Of a DNA stretch of 10,433 nucleotides, positions 5,235 to 10,433 are shown one piece after another. Every line of letters begins with the position of its first letter. Positions within the stretch are counted from its first letter, which is position 1. Under the pieces are notes generated by a model that made no database searches, was not told where the DNA came from, and saw nothing but the letters and a program-made list of their open reading frames with translations. Where the stretch lies: NCBI GenBank assembly GCA_030600725.1, contig JAUVLN010000044.1:1-10433 (forward strand), written 5' to 3'. Source of the stretch: Thermoplasmatota archaeon (lineage in GTDB: Archaea; Thermoplasmatota; Penumbrarchaeia; Penumbrarchaeales; Penumbrarchaeaceae). The translations under genes were made by a program, and so were the position numbers.

Positions 5235-6466
5235 GGAGCGCCCCCTTCTTTTCCTTTCTCAACTGTTTTTTGTGATTGTTTCTCCCCATCCAAATTGAAG
5301 TATTCTTCCATCCTATCAAATGCTTTATCGACCTCCGCCTCCGGGACGCAGAACGACATCCTTGCGTGTCCTTCACCATTGGGTCCAAATGCGATACCAG
5401 GAGTGGTGGAGACCTTTGCATCTTTCAATAAAGCCTTGCAGAATGTTGTGGAATCGGCACCATCGTCCGCGATTATCCTGGGGAACATGAGATAGGCCCC
5501 CTTCGGCCTCTGATATTCAAAGACCTGATCCAGCTCATCCAGCCGCTTGCACATCAGGTCACGGGCCGACCGGTAATGATCCCTGAACTCATCCACACAA
5601 TCCTGGGGGCCGTCAAGCGCTGCCAGGGCCGCATACTGGGAGACCACAGGCGCACAGATCGCCAGGGGGATATGTGCCTTGTTGATCTGGGGTATCAAGG
5701 GGGCATCAGCATGCATATATCCGATGCGCCAGCCTGTCATGGCATAGGTTTTGGTGAATGTGAAACTGCTCAAGGTCCTCTCCTTCATCTCCGGTATCGA
5801 GGCGATGCTGAAATGCTCGTGACCATCGTAGATGAAATATTCATACGCCTCGTCCGTTATCACAAAGAGGTCGTTCTTTATCGCGATATCGGCAAGTTCC
5901 CTCAGCTGTTTTTCACCATATACCGCACCTGTTGGATTGTTTGGTGAGCAGTACATGATGGCCTTCGTCCTTGAAGTGATCGCCTTTTCGATGACGCCGA
6001 TGTCAAGGTCGAAGCCATTTTCTTCATCTGTTGGAACGAATACGGGTTTCCCCGAGGCCAGCTGTACCTGCCTTATATGCGTCGAATATGTTGGTATCGG
6101 GAAGATGACCTCGTCGCCGGGGTCAATGACCGCCATCACGGAGGCCGCCAAACCTTCAATCGCTCCCACCGTCACTATGATCTCACCTTCGGTTGAATCG
6201 ATGTGGTTTATGCGGTGTAGTTTCTCGGATATGGATCTCCTGAGCTCCGGGATCCCGCCACTTGACGAATACCCCCCTGCTTTTCCATCCTCTATCGCCT
6301 TGATAGCAGCTGACCTGATGTGTTCAGGTGTGCCGGATGTGGGCTTTGCCCAGGAGAGGAATGCGACATCATCGATCCCCTTGGAAAGCCTGGTCATCTC
6401 GTGAATTGCCGACCCCTGTATCTGAAGGACCCTGTTTGACATCCTCCTGTCACCAATGTTTTCCAT
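5231..6466 (-). CDS. Class I PLP-dependent aminotransferase (AspC/AlaT-like)
   Basis: The 411-residue fold type I enzyme shows GYSSSGGIPELR near the start, SPNNPTG at 174-180 (the Asn contacts pyridoxal phosphate), DEAY at 205-208, the Schiff-base lysine Lys239 in SFTFTKTYAMTGWRIGY, and the substrate carboxylate arginine region GHARMSF near the end. It transfers an amino group between an amino acid and a 2-oxo acid. The exact pair cannot be read, with aspartate, alanine or aromatic acids all possible. The frame extends to ATG 6535 inside the scaffold gene, but the extra 23 residues look non-native. ATG 6466 has GGAGGGAAAGGT ahead of it and is preferred. The last 20 residues are a charged, Lys/Glu/Gln-rich tail. 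It is not a cysteine desulfurase, although it sits where NifS/IscS often stands beside a scaffold gene. Confidence 0.9.
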   Translation of the reverse strand: MENIGDRRMSNRVLQIQGSAIHEMTRLSKGIDDVAFLSWAKPTSGTPEHIRSAAIKAIEDGKAGGYSSSGGIPELRRSISEKLHRINHIDSTEGEIIVTVGAIEGLAASVMAVIDPGDEVIFPIPTYSTHIRQVQLASGKPVFVPTDEENGFDLDIGVIEKAITSRTKAIMYCSPNNPTGAVYGEKQLRELADIAIKNDLFVITDEAYEYFIYDGHEHFSIASIPEMKERTLSSFTFTKTYAMTGWRIGYMHADAPLIPQINKAHIPLAICAPVVSQYAALAALDGPQDCVDEFRDHYRSARDLMCKRLDELDQVFEYQRPKGAYLMFPRIIADDGADSTTFCKALLKDAKVSTTPGIAFGPNGEGHARMSFCVPEAEVDKAFDRMEEYFNLDGEKQSQKTVEKGKEGGAP

Positions 6467-6507
6467 TTTACCTTTCCCTCCGTCTTTGATATCTGAACTC
6501 CACCCGA

Positions 6508-6945
6508 TCACGGGTTTCCCTCCATGAAATTGCACAGGGCTTTATGAAGGGTGTCCATTACAAGCTTTGCACAATGCCTGTTCTCCTCAGGCAGTCCATC
6601 CAGGGCATTTAGAATATCCAAGTCCCTGATCTGAAGTGCTTCTTCAATGGTTTTCCCCGTAGCCATCTTTGTTGTCATGCTGCCGCACGCTATCGACGGC
6701 CCGCAACCATCGGTCATGAAAAGGACCCTCCGGACCCTGTTGTTTCTGAGGTTTATTGAGAATTCCATGGTGTCACCGCACGGACCCAGGATAATACCAA
6801 CACAGTCTGGCTCCTTTATCCTGCCGACGTTCTGTGGGTTCCTGTATTCTCGAAGGACCTTTGCCGAAAATTCCTTTTCCTCTTCAGCATCTATCTGTTC
6901 CTGAAGGCCCCTTACCATTTCATCAAGATCATCGTTGTCCTTCAT
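6508..6945 (-). CDS. IscU/NifU-type Fe-S cluster scaffold
   Basis: The 145-residue protein has the three scaffold cysteines in their classic settings: Cys56 in GPCGDTM (with the conserved Asp58), Cys81 in DGCGPSIACGSM, and Cys125 in RHCAKLVM. It would hold a nascent [2Fe-2S] or [4Fe-4S] cluster and pass it to target proteins in the cytoplasm. Cys87 and Cys138 are extra. The first 25 residues form an acidic helical extension not found in bacterial IscU. Its ATG overlaps the stop of MinD-type ATPase 2 (TAATG), and no sulfur donor gene is visible, so sulfide or a distant desulfurase must supply sulfur. The family match is strong. Whether it serves general Fe-S assembly or only this operon's cofactor is inference. 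Confidence 0.9.
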   Translation of the reverse strand: MKDNDDLDEMVRGLQEQIDAEEEKEFSAKVLREYRNPQNVGRIKEPDCVGIILGPCGDTMEFSINLRNNRVRRVLFMTDGCGPSIACGSMTTKMATGKTIEEALQIRDLDILNALDGLPEENRHCAKLVMDTLHKALCNFMEGNP

Positions 6946-7805
6946 TAAAATGCCTTCTCAACTCTATCCCATATCTCCCTGATCGTTTGAGACAGCGGGC
7001 CGTTCGTATATTCCACAACGGTCTTCTCTGCCATCATGGCATCCGTTGCCGTATCGTCATATGGGATCTTTCCCACGACCTCGATGCCTTCCCCCTTGCA
7101 GTAATCGAGAATATCCCGGGTGTTCTTCATGTTGATATCATATTTGTTAATACAGGCAATGGCGGGTATCCGGAAATGTTTCGCAACCTCGATTATCCTC
7201 TTGGCATCATGGATCCCCGATAGGGTTGGCTCAAAGACCACCAATACCAGACTCACGCCTGTCATGGCAGCTATCACGGTGCAGCCCGTTCCGGGCGGGC
7301 CGTCGATAAGGATGAGACCTTTTCCCTGGGACTCGGCTACCTCCCTCGCCCTCTGCCTCACAAGGGCAACCAGTTTTCCGGAAGCCTCCTCCCCGGCATG
7401 CAGTTTCGCGTGGACCAGAGGTCCGAACCTCGTATCGGAGATGAACGCCTCCCCTGTCTGTCTCTCCACCATTTTTATGGCATCCACGGGGCATACCAGC
7501 TCACACACGGCGCACCCCTCGCATTTCTCCGGATGAAGCGTGTTATCCGGATCGAAAGCGCCGTAACGGCAGTTCTCGTAGCATTTCCCACAGTTGATAC
7601 AGAGATCATCGTTCTTTTCAGCTATGTTCAGGCCGTGGAATATCTCACTTTTCCGTATCTCGGGCTGAAGCAGAATATGCATGTCCGCCGCGTCAACGTC
7701 AGCATCGGCTATCACGTGGTCTTTCGCAAGTGCGGCGAAGGAGGTGGCTATCGTTGTTTTACCGCAGCCGCCTTTGCCGCTGATGATGGTCAGCTCCTTT
7801 ACCAT
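6945..7805 (-). CDS. MinD/Mrp-family ATPase with inserted 2[4Fe-4S] ferredoxin domain (second copy)
   Basis: The 286-residue P-loop ATPase has a deviant Walker A GKGGCGKTT at 10-18, ADADVDAAD (34-41), and the switch II motif DGPPGTGC at 168-175. Inserted between them are two CX2CX2CX3C clusters (Cys69-79 and Cys95-105, the second ending CPVDAI), which should bind two [4Fe-4S] centres. This is the COG1149 architecture. Relatives occur in pairs in anaerobes, for example in the Desulfovibrio orange-protein (ORP) operon, and Mrp/NBP35 cousins act as Fe-S carriers. It probably couples ATP turnover to cluster or electron transfer, likely as a heterodimer with its neighbour. Its ATG overlaps the stop of copy 1 (TGATG). 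Confidence 0.92.
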   Translation of the reverse strand: MVKELTIISGKGGCGKTTIATSFAALAKDHVIADADVDAADMHILLQPEIRKSEIFHGLNIAEKNDDLCINCGKCYENCRYGAFDPDNTLHPEKCEGCAVCELVCPVDAIKMVERQTGEAFISDTRFGPLVHAKLHAGEEASGKLVALVRQRAREVAESQGKGLILIDGPPGTGCTVIAAMTGVSLVLVVFEPTLSGIHDAKRIIEVAKHFRIPAIACINKYDINMKNTRDILDYCKGEGIEVVGKIPYDDTATDAMMAEKTVVEYTNGPLSQTIREIWDRVEKAF

Positions 7806-8635
7806 CAGACCATCTCCCTGATCTTCTGGAACATCTCCTCGAACAGTTCCCTGTACTTCGGAAGGCCCGTTACCATGGGGATACCTTGGGAATAAAGTTT
7901 TGCGACCTCCATGTCGTTCGGTATCTTGGCAAGCAGTGGGATGCCCTCATTTTCACAGTATCGATCTACCCTATCGTCGCCAATTCCGTCCCTGTTGACC
8001 ACCACCCCAAATGGCGTTCCGATCTGCCTTATCACATCGATGGTGAGGGTGAGGTCATGCAGGCCGAATGGGGTGGGTTCGGTGACCAGTATGCAGAAGT
8101 CAACATCCCTCATGGCCTCTACGGCAGGGCATGCGGTTCCCGGAGGGGAATCGAATATCGTGACCTTGGACCCATCAGCGAATTGTTTTAACTCGTTGAT
8201 AATGGGCACTCCAAAAGGTTCGCTGATGTTGAGAAGCCCATGGTAGACGGGCAGGTCCTCTGTTCCACCCTTCTCGATCAGGCCGACGTTATGGTCCACC
8301 TCGGTGATCGCATTCACGGGACAGATGATCTTGCATCCACCGCATCCGTGGCACAGCTCCTCGAAGAAGAGCAGCTTCTCTCCAATTATCGATATCGCGT
8401 TATACTGACAGAACTCCGCACATTTCCCGCACAGGGTGCACGTATCAAGGTCGAACTTCGGAGCGGGTATGCTCACATCTTTCAACTTCACCATCGGCTC
8501 CTTGAAGAATATGTGGCTGTTGGGGCCCTCAACATCGCAGTCTATCAGCATCGAATTCTCAATGCTCAACGCCAGATTGACCGCGATGGTGGTTTTACCG
8601 GTTCCTCCCTTGCCACTGGCTACGGTGATCTTCAT
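7805..8635 (-). CDS. MinD/Mrp-family ATPase with inserted 2[4Fe-4S] ferredoxin domain (first copy)
   Basis: The 276-residue paralogue of the next gene has Walker A GKGGTGKTT at 8-16, LIDCDVEGPN at 30-39, and switch II DSPPGTACP at 162-170. The ferredoxin insert has Cys66, 69, 72, 76 and Cys95, 98, 101, 105 (CPVNAI). The Walker lysines are both kept, so both copies should hydrolyse ATP. The spacing between the two cysteine groups differs slightly between copies, which suggests an old duplication with separate roles rather than a recent one. It follows the second NifX-like gene by about 20 bases. A pair of such ATPases next to NifX-family proteins is a known arrangement for handling a bound metal cluster. 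The actual cargo is not known. Confidence 0.92.
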   Translation of the reverse strand: MKITVASGKGGTGKTTIAVNLALSIENSMLIDCDVEGPNSHIFFKEPMVKLKDVSIPAPKFDLDTCTLCGKCAEFCQYNAISIIGEKLLFFEELCHGCGGCKIICPVNAITEVDHNVGLIEKGGTEDLPVYHGLLNISEPFGVPIINELKQFADGSKVTIFDSPPGTACPAVEAMRDVDFCILVTEPTPFGLHDLTLTIDVIRQIGTPFGVVVNRDGIGDDRVDRYCENEGIPLLAKIPNDMEVAKLYSQGIPMVTGLPKYRELFEEMFQKIREMV

Positions 8636-8657
8636 GTGATGACCTCGTATGGTTCAC

Positions 8658-9059
8658 TTAATGATGATGATGCCCCTGTCCTCCGCCGATCCCCTGGCCC
8701 CTGTAAGCGTGTTGTGCACAGGCGTTCTCGTCCGTGGCCGCCTGAAGCCGCCCGGCCTTCCACATGTTGATGGTTTCCCTGACCGTGCCCCTCGCTCCGA
8801 CGAACACCATAACACCGGACCCTTCGAACATGGAAATGGCCCTTCTACCAAGGCCTCCACACAGCATGGTGTTGATCCCCGCACCTGACAGGATCTCGGC
8901 AGGATATCCCGATCCTCCCATGTGTCCACTCGTATTGTCCAGGATCGACACTTCCTCGGTCTCCGTGTCAAAGACAGTATATGCCGGGACGCGGCCGAAA
9001 TGCTCGCCTACAGCTTCATCCAGGCCCTTCTTACCCATTGATGGAATGCAGAGTTTCAT
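8658..9059 (-). CDS. NifX/NifB-C-like (dinitrogenase FeMo-cofactor family) protein with His-rich tail
   Basis: The 133-residue protein has the RNase H-like NifX/NifY fold marks: the start MKLCIPSMGKKGLDEAVGEHFGRVPAYTVFD, then GAGINTMLCGGLGRRAI and GTVRETINMWKAGRL. The family binds metal clusters: FeMo-cofactor precursors in NifX, a Mo-Cu-S cluster in the orange protein. It ends GIGGGQGHHHH, a flexible Gly tail with four His that could bind metal ions. Cys residues near positions 4, 67 and 114 may also serve. No nitrogenase genes are in the window, so nitrogen fixation should not be inferred. A strong ribosome site (GAGGTGAGGG) precedes the ATG, 16 bases after the first NifX-like gene. Confidence 0.87.
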   Translation of the reverse strand: MKLCIPSMGKKGLDEAVGEHFGRVPAYTVFDTETEEVSILDNTSGHMGGSGYPAEILSGAGINTMLCGGLGRRAISMFEGSGVMVFVGARGTVRETINMWKAGRLQAATDENACAQHAYRGQGIGGGQGHHHH

Positions 9060-9075
9060 TTTCCCTCACCTCATA

Positions 9076-9441
9076 TTATCTCATTCCGGCGTGTGAACCC
9101 ACCGTGGGGGCGGTTGTACTCGATAGCTCCCCTTTTTTATATCTCTCCACCATATCAACGACCTGACCACTTGACCCGGCTATGATCTCTATGCCTGCCG
9201 CTTCCAGGGCGTGATGGGCATTCGGGCCCACATTCCCCGTGATAAGCACCTTTGCGCCGGTCTTTGAGACCGTCTGGGCCGCTTGAGGACCGGCCCCACC
9301 GCTGGCCATCGCACCCTCATTGATAACTGCTTCGAATTCCATCGTATCCGTATCCACTATCACGAAATACCCGCATCTTCCGAACCTGGGATCAATATCG
9401 GAACCCAGTTCCTTTCCTTTTGCTGTTATCGCTATTTTCAT
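9076..9441 (-). CDS. NifX/NifB-C-like (dinitrogenase FeMo-cofactor family) protein, operon-leading copy
   Basis: The 121-residue protein has the family pattern KIAITAKGKELGSDIDPRFG, then GYFVIVDTDTMEFEAVINE, QAAQTVSKTGAKVLITGNVG and HHALEAAGIEI. It is a small soluble domain expected to bind a metal cluster or cofactor precursor. It has one cysteine (RFGRCGYF) and a His pair (NAHHAL). It lacks the His tail of its downstream paralogue, and the two are clearly diverged, so a heteromeric pair is plausible. AAGGAGG lies six bases before the ATG and a TATA box about 48 bases upstream, so this gene leads the seven-gene operon. The function is inferred from family and context only. Confidence 0.88.
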   Translation of the reverse strand: MKIAITAKGKELGSDIDPRFGRCGYFVIVDTDTMEFEAVINEGAMASGGAGPQAAQTVSKTGAKVLITGNVGPNAHHALEAAGIEIIAGSSGQVVDMVERYKKGELSSTTAPTVGSHAGMR

Positions 9442-9447
9442 TTAACG

Positions 9448-9493
9448 CCTCCTTATAATATAGTATTCATCTGTAATTGTCGATGCATATAAA
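9448..9493 (-). promoter_or_regulatory. Promoter and ribosome site of the NifX-MinD-IscU operon
   Basis: On the - strand a TATA-like box TTTATATG (plus positions 9486-9493) precedes a predicted start site near 9463. The ribosome site AAGGAGG (9448-9454) lies six bases before the ATG at 9441 and is the best in the window. No clear operator symmetry is seen in the leader. Confidence 0.6.
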
Positions 9494-9516
9494 AACCCAT
9501 TGAGATCCTGGATCAA

Positions 9517-9690
9517 CTAACCTTCCCTGATCAAAGATGAGCCGCATTTTGGGCATTTCTGGTTATAACACGGTACGCCCCTCCCGTGAGGTTCTTTATG
9601 TCCGCAATCGGGGCATACACAGAATCCTCCAAGGCCCATTCCGGGCCTGTTTCCCTGCCCTGCTCCTCTACCAATTCCCATCCCTTGCAT
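9517..9690 (-). CDS. Small zinc-ribbon-like cysteine protein
   Basis: The 57-residue product starts with a Gly/Met/Arg-rich segment (GMGIGRGAGQGNRPGMGLGG) and then a zinc-ribbon-like domain with CPDCG (Cys26, Cys29) and CPKCG (Cys46, Cys49), plus Cys24, Cys41 and two His. Two CX2C knuckles separated by about 16 residues suit one bound zinc or an iron centre. Similar short proteins accompany NifX-like and DUF5320 genes in anaerobic archaea and bacteria, from memory of the family. The start ATG 9690 has GAGAGG eight bases upstream. A longer frame over the same DNA lacks these cysteine motifs and is not real. It ends in TAG, 76 bases before the NifX operon, and has its own TATA-like box. Confidence 0.8.
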   Translation of the reverse strand: MQGMGIGRGAGQGNRPGMGLGGFCVCPDCGHKEPHGRGVPCYNQKCPKCGSSLIREG

Positions 9691-9737
9691 TTTAACAACC
9701 TCTCATATCTTACCATCTGTTTTCCAATACGCATCTG

Positions 9738-9745
9738 TTTATATT
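9738..9745 (-). promoter_or_regulatory. TATA-like box of the zinc-ribbon gene
   Basis: On the - strand AATATAAA lies about 50 bases before ATG 9690. This would place transcription start near 9715 and leave a leader of about 25 bases that includes the GAGAGG ribosome site (9699-9704). Confidence 0.45.
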
Positions 9746-9813
9746 CGGTTCTACCCCTTGATCTTCCATGATCTTGCATCCGCCTTGTGCAACCCGATCT
9801 GTAGATCGAAACA

Positions 9814-10233
9814 TCATTCTTCCTTTGTCAGATCCTCGATCCTTTTCCTGATATCCTCGAGTTCCCTTTCCATTCCCTTTACAATATCTTCAAGATGTGC
9901 CTTTTCCTCCTCGGGGGTGGGTTCACGATAATTCCGGGATATTTCAGGGCGGTATGGTCCTGCAGGGTAATCGGTTTCAGCAGGGTAGTAGTCGGGTTCA
10001 TAGTATCCATATCCACCCCCCATACCCCGTCCCATGCCTCTACCTCGTCCTCCACCAAAACCTCTTCCAGGTCCCCCCTGGTCGTATCCACGTCCCATTC
10101 CCCTGCCGTATCCCATTCCTCTTCCAGCGTACCCTCTGACAAAGCCGGGGGCGTTGAAACCTGCACAGTAACCTGCTCCCCGACCGGTCATCGGACCTCT
10201 ACCCCATGGTCCACTTTCGTCTCCTCCTGGCAT
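9814..10233 (-). CDS. DUF5320-type Gly/Arg-rich protein with C-terminal coiled coil
   Basis: The 139-residue protein opens with the family signature MPGGDESGPWGRGPMTGRGA followed by GYCAGFNAPG. It continues with a low-complexity Gly/Arg/Met/Tyr stretch (about 33-78), a Pro/Tyr/Glu linker (78-105) and a charged coiled coil (105-139, ELEDIRKRIEDLTKEE). Members are common beside NifX-like and MinD genes in anaerobes, and their biochemical role is unknown. The ATG at 10233 is preferred over the earlier GTG at 10278 because the conserved MPGGD begins there behind GGGGGCGGTGG. It lies one base after the end of the duplicated upstream copy. The downstream zinc-ribbon gene shares its Gly/Met/Arg bias, suggesting a related role. 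Confidence 0.8.
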   Translation of the reverse strand: MPGGDESGPWGRGPMTGRGAGYCAGFNAPGFVRGYAGRGMGYGRGMGRGYDQGGPGRGFGGGRGRGMGRGMGGGYGYYEPDYYPAETDYPAGPYRPEISRNYREPTPEEEKAHLEDIVKGMERELEDIRKRIEDLTKEE

Positions 10234-10433
10234 GTTACCACCGCCCCCTACCAAAACCTCGACCCAGAAATCTCCCACCTCTCCCGAAGACCCTTACGAA
10301 GAACCTGAAGCCTCTTCCTTATCCTCCCCTGGCGTATCCAAGTCCCATTCCCCCCCCGTATCCCATTCCTCTTCCATAATATCCTCTTTTAAATCCGGGG
10401 GCGTTGTAACCTGAACAGTAACCCATTGCTCTT
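10081..10433. repeat. Tandem duplication within the DUF5320 locus (240-base offset)
   Basis: The stretch around 10083-10186 is repeated around 10323-10426, with long runs of identity such as GTATCCCATTCCTCTTCC starting at both 10108 and 10348. The offset of 240 bases keeps the reading frame. It reflects a gene duplication, with the outer copy cut by the window edge, and part of the similarity is due to Gly-rich low complexity. Confidence 0.7.
10235..10433 (-). pseudogene. Second DUF5320-type copy, partial at the edge and interrupted by in-frame TAA
   Basis: Reading in from the right edge, the frame gives MGYCSGYNAPGFKRGYYGRG and on to GYARGG, then TAA at 10319-10321. Past the stop the same frame continues GRGFRFFVRVFGRGGRF and ends GRGFGRGRW with TAA 10235-10237, one base before the ATG of the intact copy. 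The Gly/Arg-rich continuation is what this family normally has, and aligned to the downstream copy the stop replaces a proline codon. The two copies match closely in DNA at an offset of 240 bases. Either the short form ends naturally at the first stop or the gene is broken. The start lies outside the window. Confidence 0.6.

Noticed and set aside
6467..6535. Longer start of the aminotransferase at ATG 6535
   Set aside because: It would overlap the scaffold gene by 28 bases and adds residues unlike the family. ATG 6466 has a better ribosome site.
8658..9441. Evidence for nitrogen fixation
   Set aside because: NifX-like and IscU-like proteins are widespread without nitrogenase, and no nifH, nifD, nifK or nifB is present in the window.
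9531..9779. An 82-codon - strand frame over the zinc-ribbon gene
   Set aside because: It lacks the CPDCG and CPKCG motifs that appear in the neighbouring frame with its own ribosome site.
1..10433. CRISPR arrays, tRNA or rRNA genes, insertion-sequence ends
   Set aside because: I saw no regularly spaced repeats, tRNA-like cloverleaf, rRNA stretch or paired terminal inverted repeats. The only clear repeat is the DUF5320 duplication.

Overview
The window looks archaeal. Genes are preceded by TATA-like boxes rather than -35/-10 promoters, many have strong GGAGG/GAGGTG-type ribosome sites, and the content (paired MinD/Mrp ATPases with inserted ferredoxin domains, NifX-like proteins, a DUF5320-type Gly/Arg protein, a TrmB-like regulator, an RFA-P synthase-like metallo-hydrolase) is typical of strictly anaerobic archaea. 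I cannot name the lineage with confidence; Euryarchaeota/Thermoplasmatota-like anaerobes would fit. TAG is an ordinary stop here (at least six genes end in it), which argues against a genome that uses TAG mainly for pyrrolysine.

Left part (1-2256, + strand): the tail of an unidentified gene, about 250 bases with no recognisable gene apart from a TATA-like element, then a tightly overlapping cluster: two tiny unknown ORFs, a beta-class DNA methyltransferase (TSPPYW, DPFVGSGTT) and a 39-codon ORF coupled to its stop. No intact restriction endonuclease is visible. A DEDDh (DnaQ-like) exonuclease follows.

Middle part (2257-4586): sparse and partly decayed. It holds a hairpin between convergent genes, an unknown 141-aa protein (-), a coiled-coil/transmembrane gene interrupted by two in-frame stops (-), a TrmB-like regulator with its winged helix at the C-terminus and no N-terminal one (-), then on the + strand a 42-aa four-cysteine protein and a DUF3795-like gene broken by an in-frame TAG.

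Right part (4587-10433, all - strand): a seven-gene, mostly overlapping operon transcribed from about 9490 towards 4587: NifX-like 1, NifX-like 2 (His tail), MinD-ferredoxin ATPase 1, MinD-ferredoxin ATPase 2, IscU/NifU-like scaffold, class I PLP aminotransferase, MBL-fold hydrolase. Upstream lie a small zinc-ribbon-like protein and two tandem DUF5320-type proteins, the outer one interrupted by a stop and cut by the window edge. The operon reads as a metal/Fe-S cofactor handling module: NifX-like carriers and an IscU scaffold bind clusters, and the two ferredoxin-ATPases could drive their transfer. The role of the aminotransferase and hydrolase in it is open; this is the most interesting system in the window.
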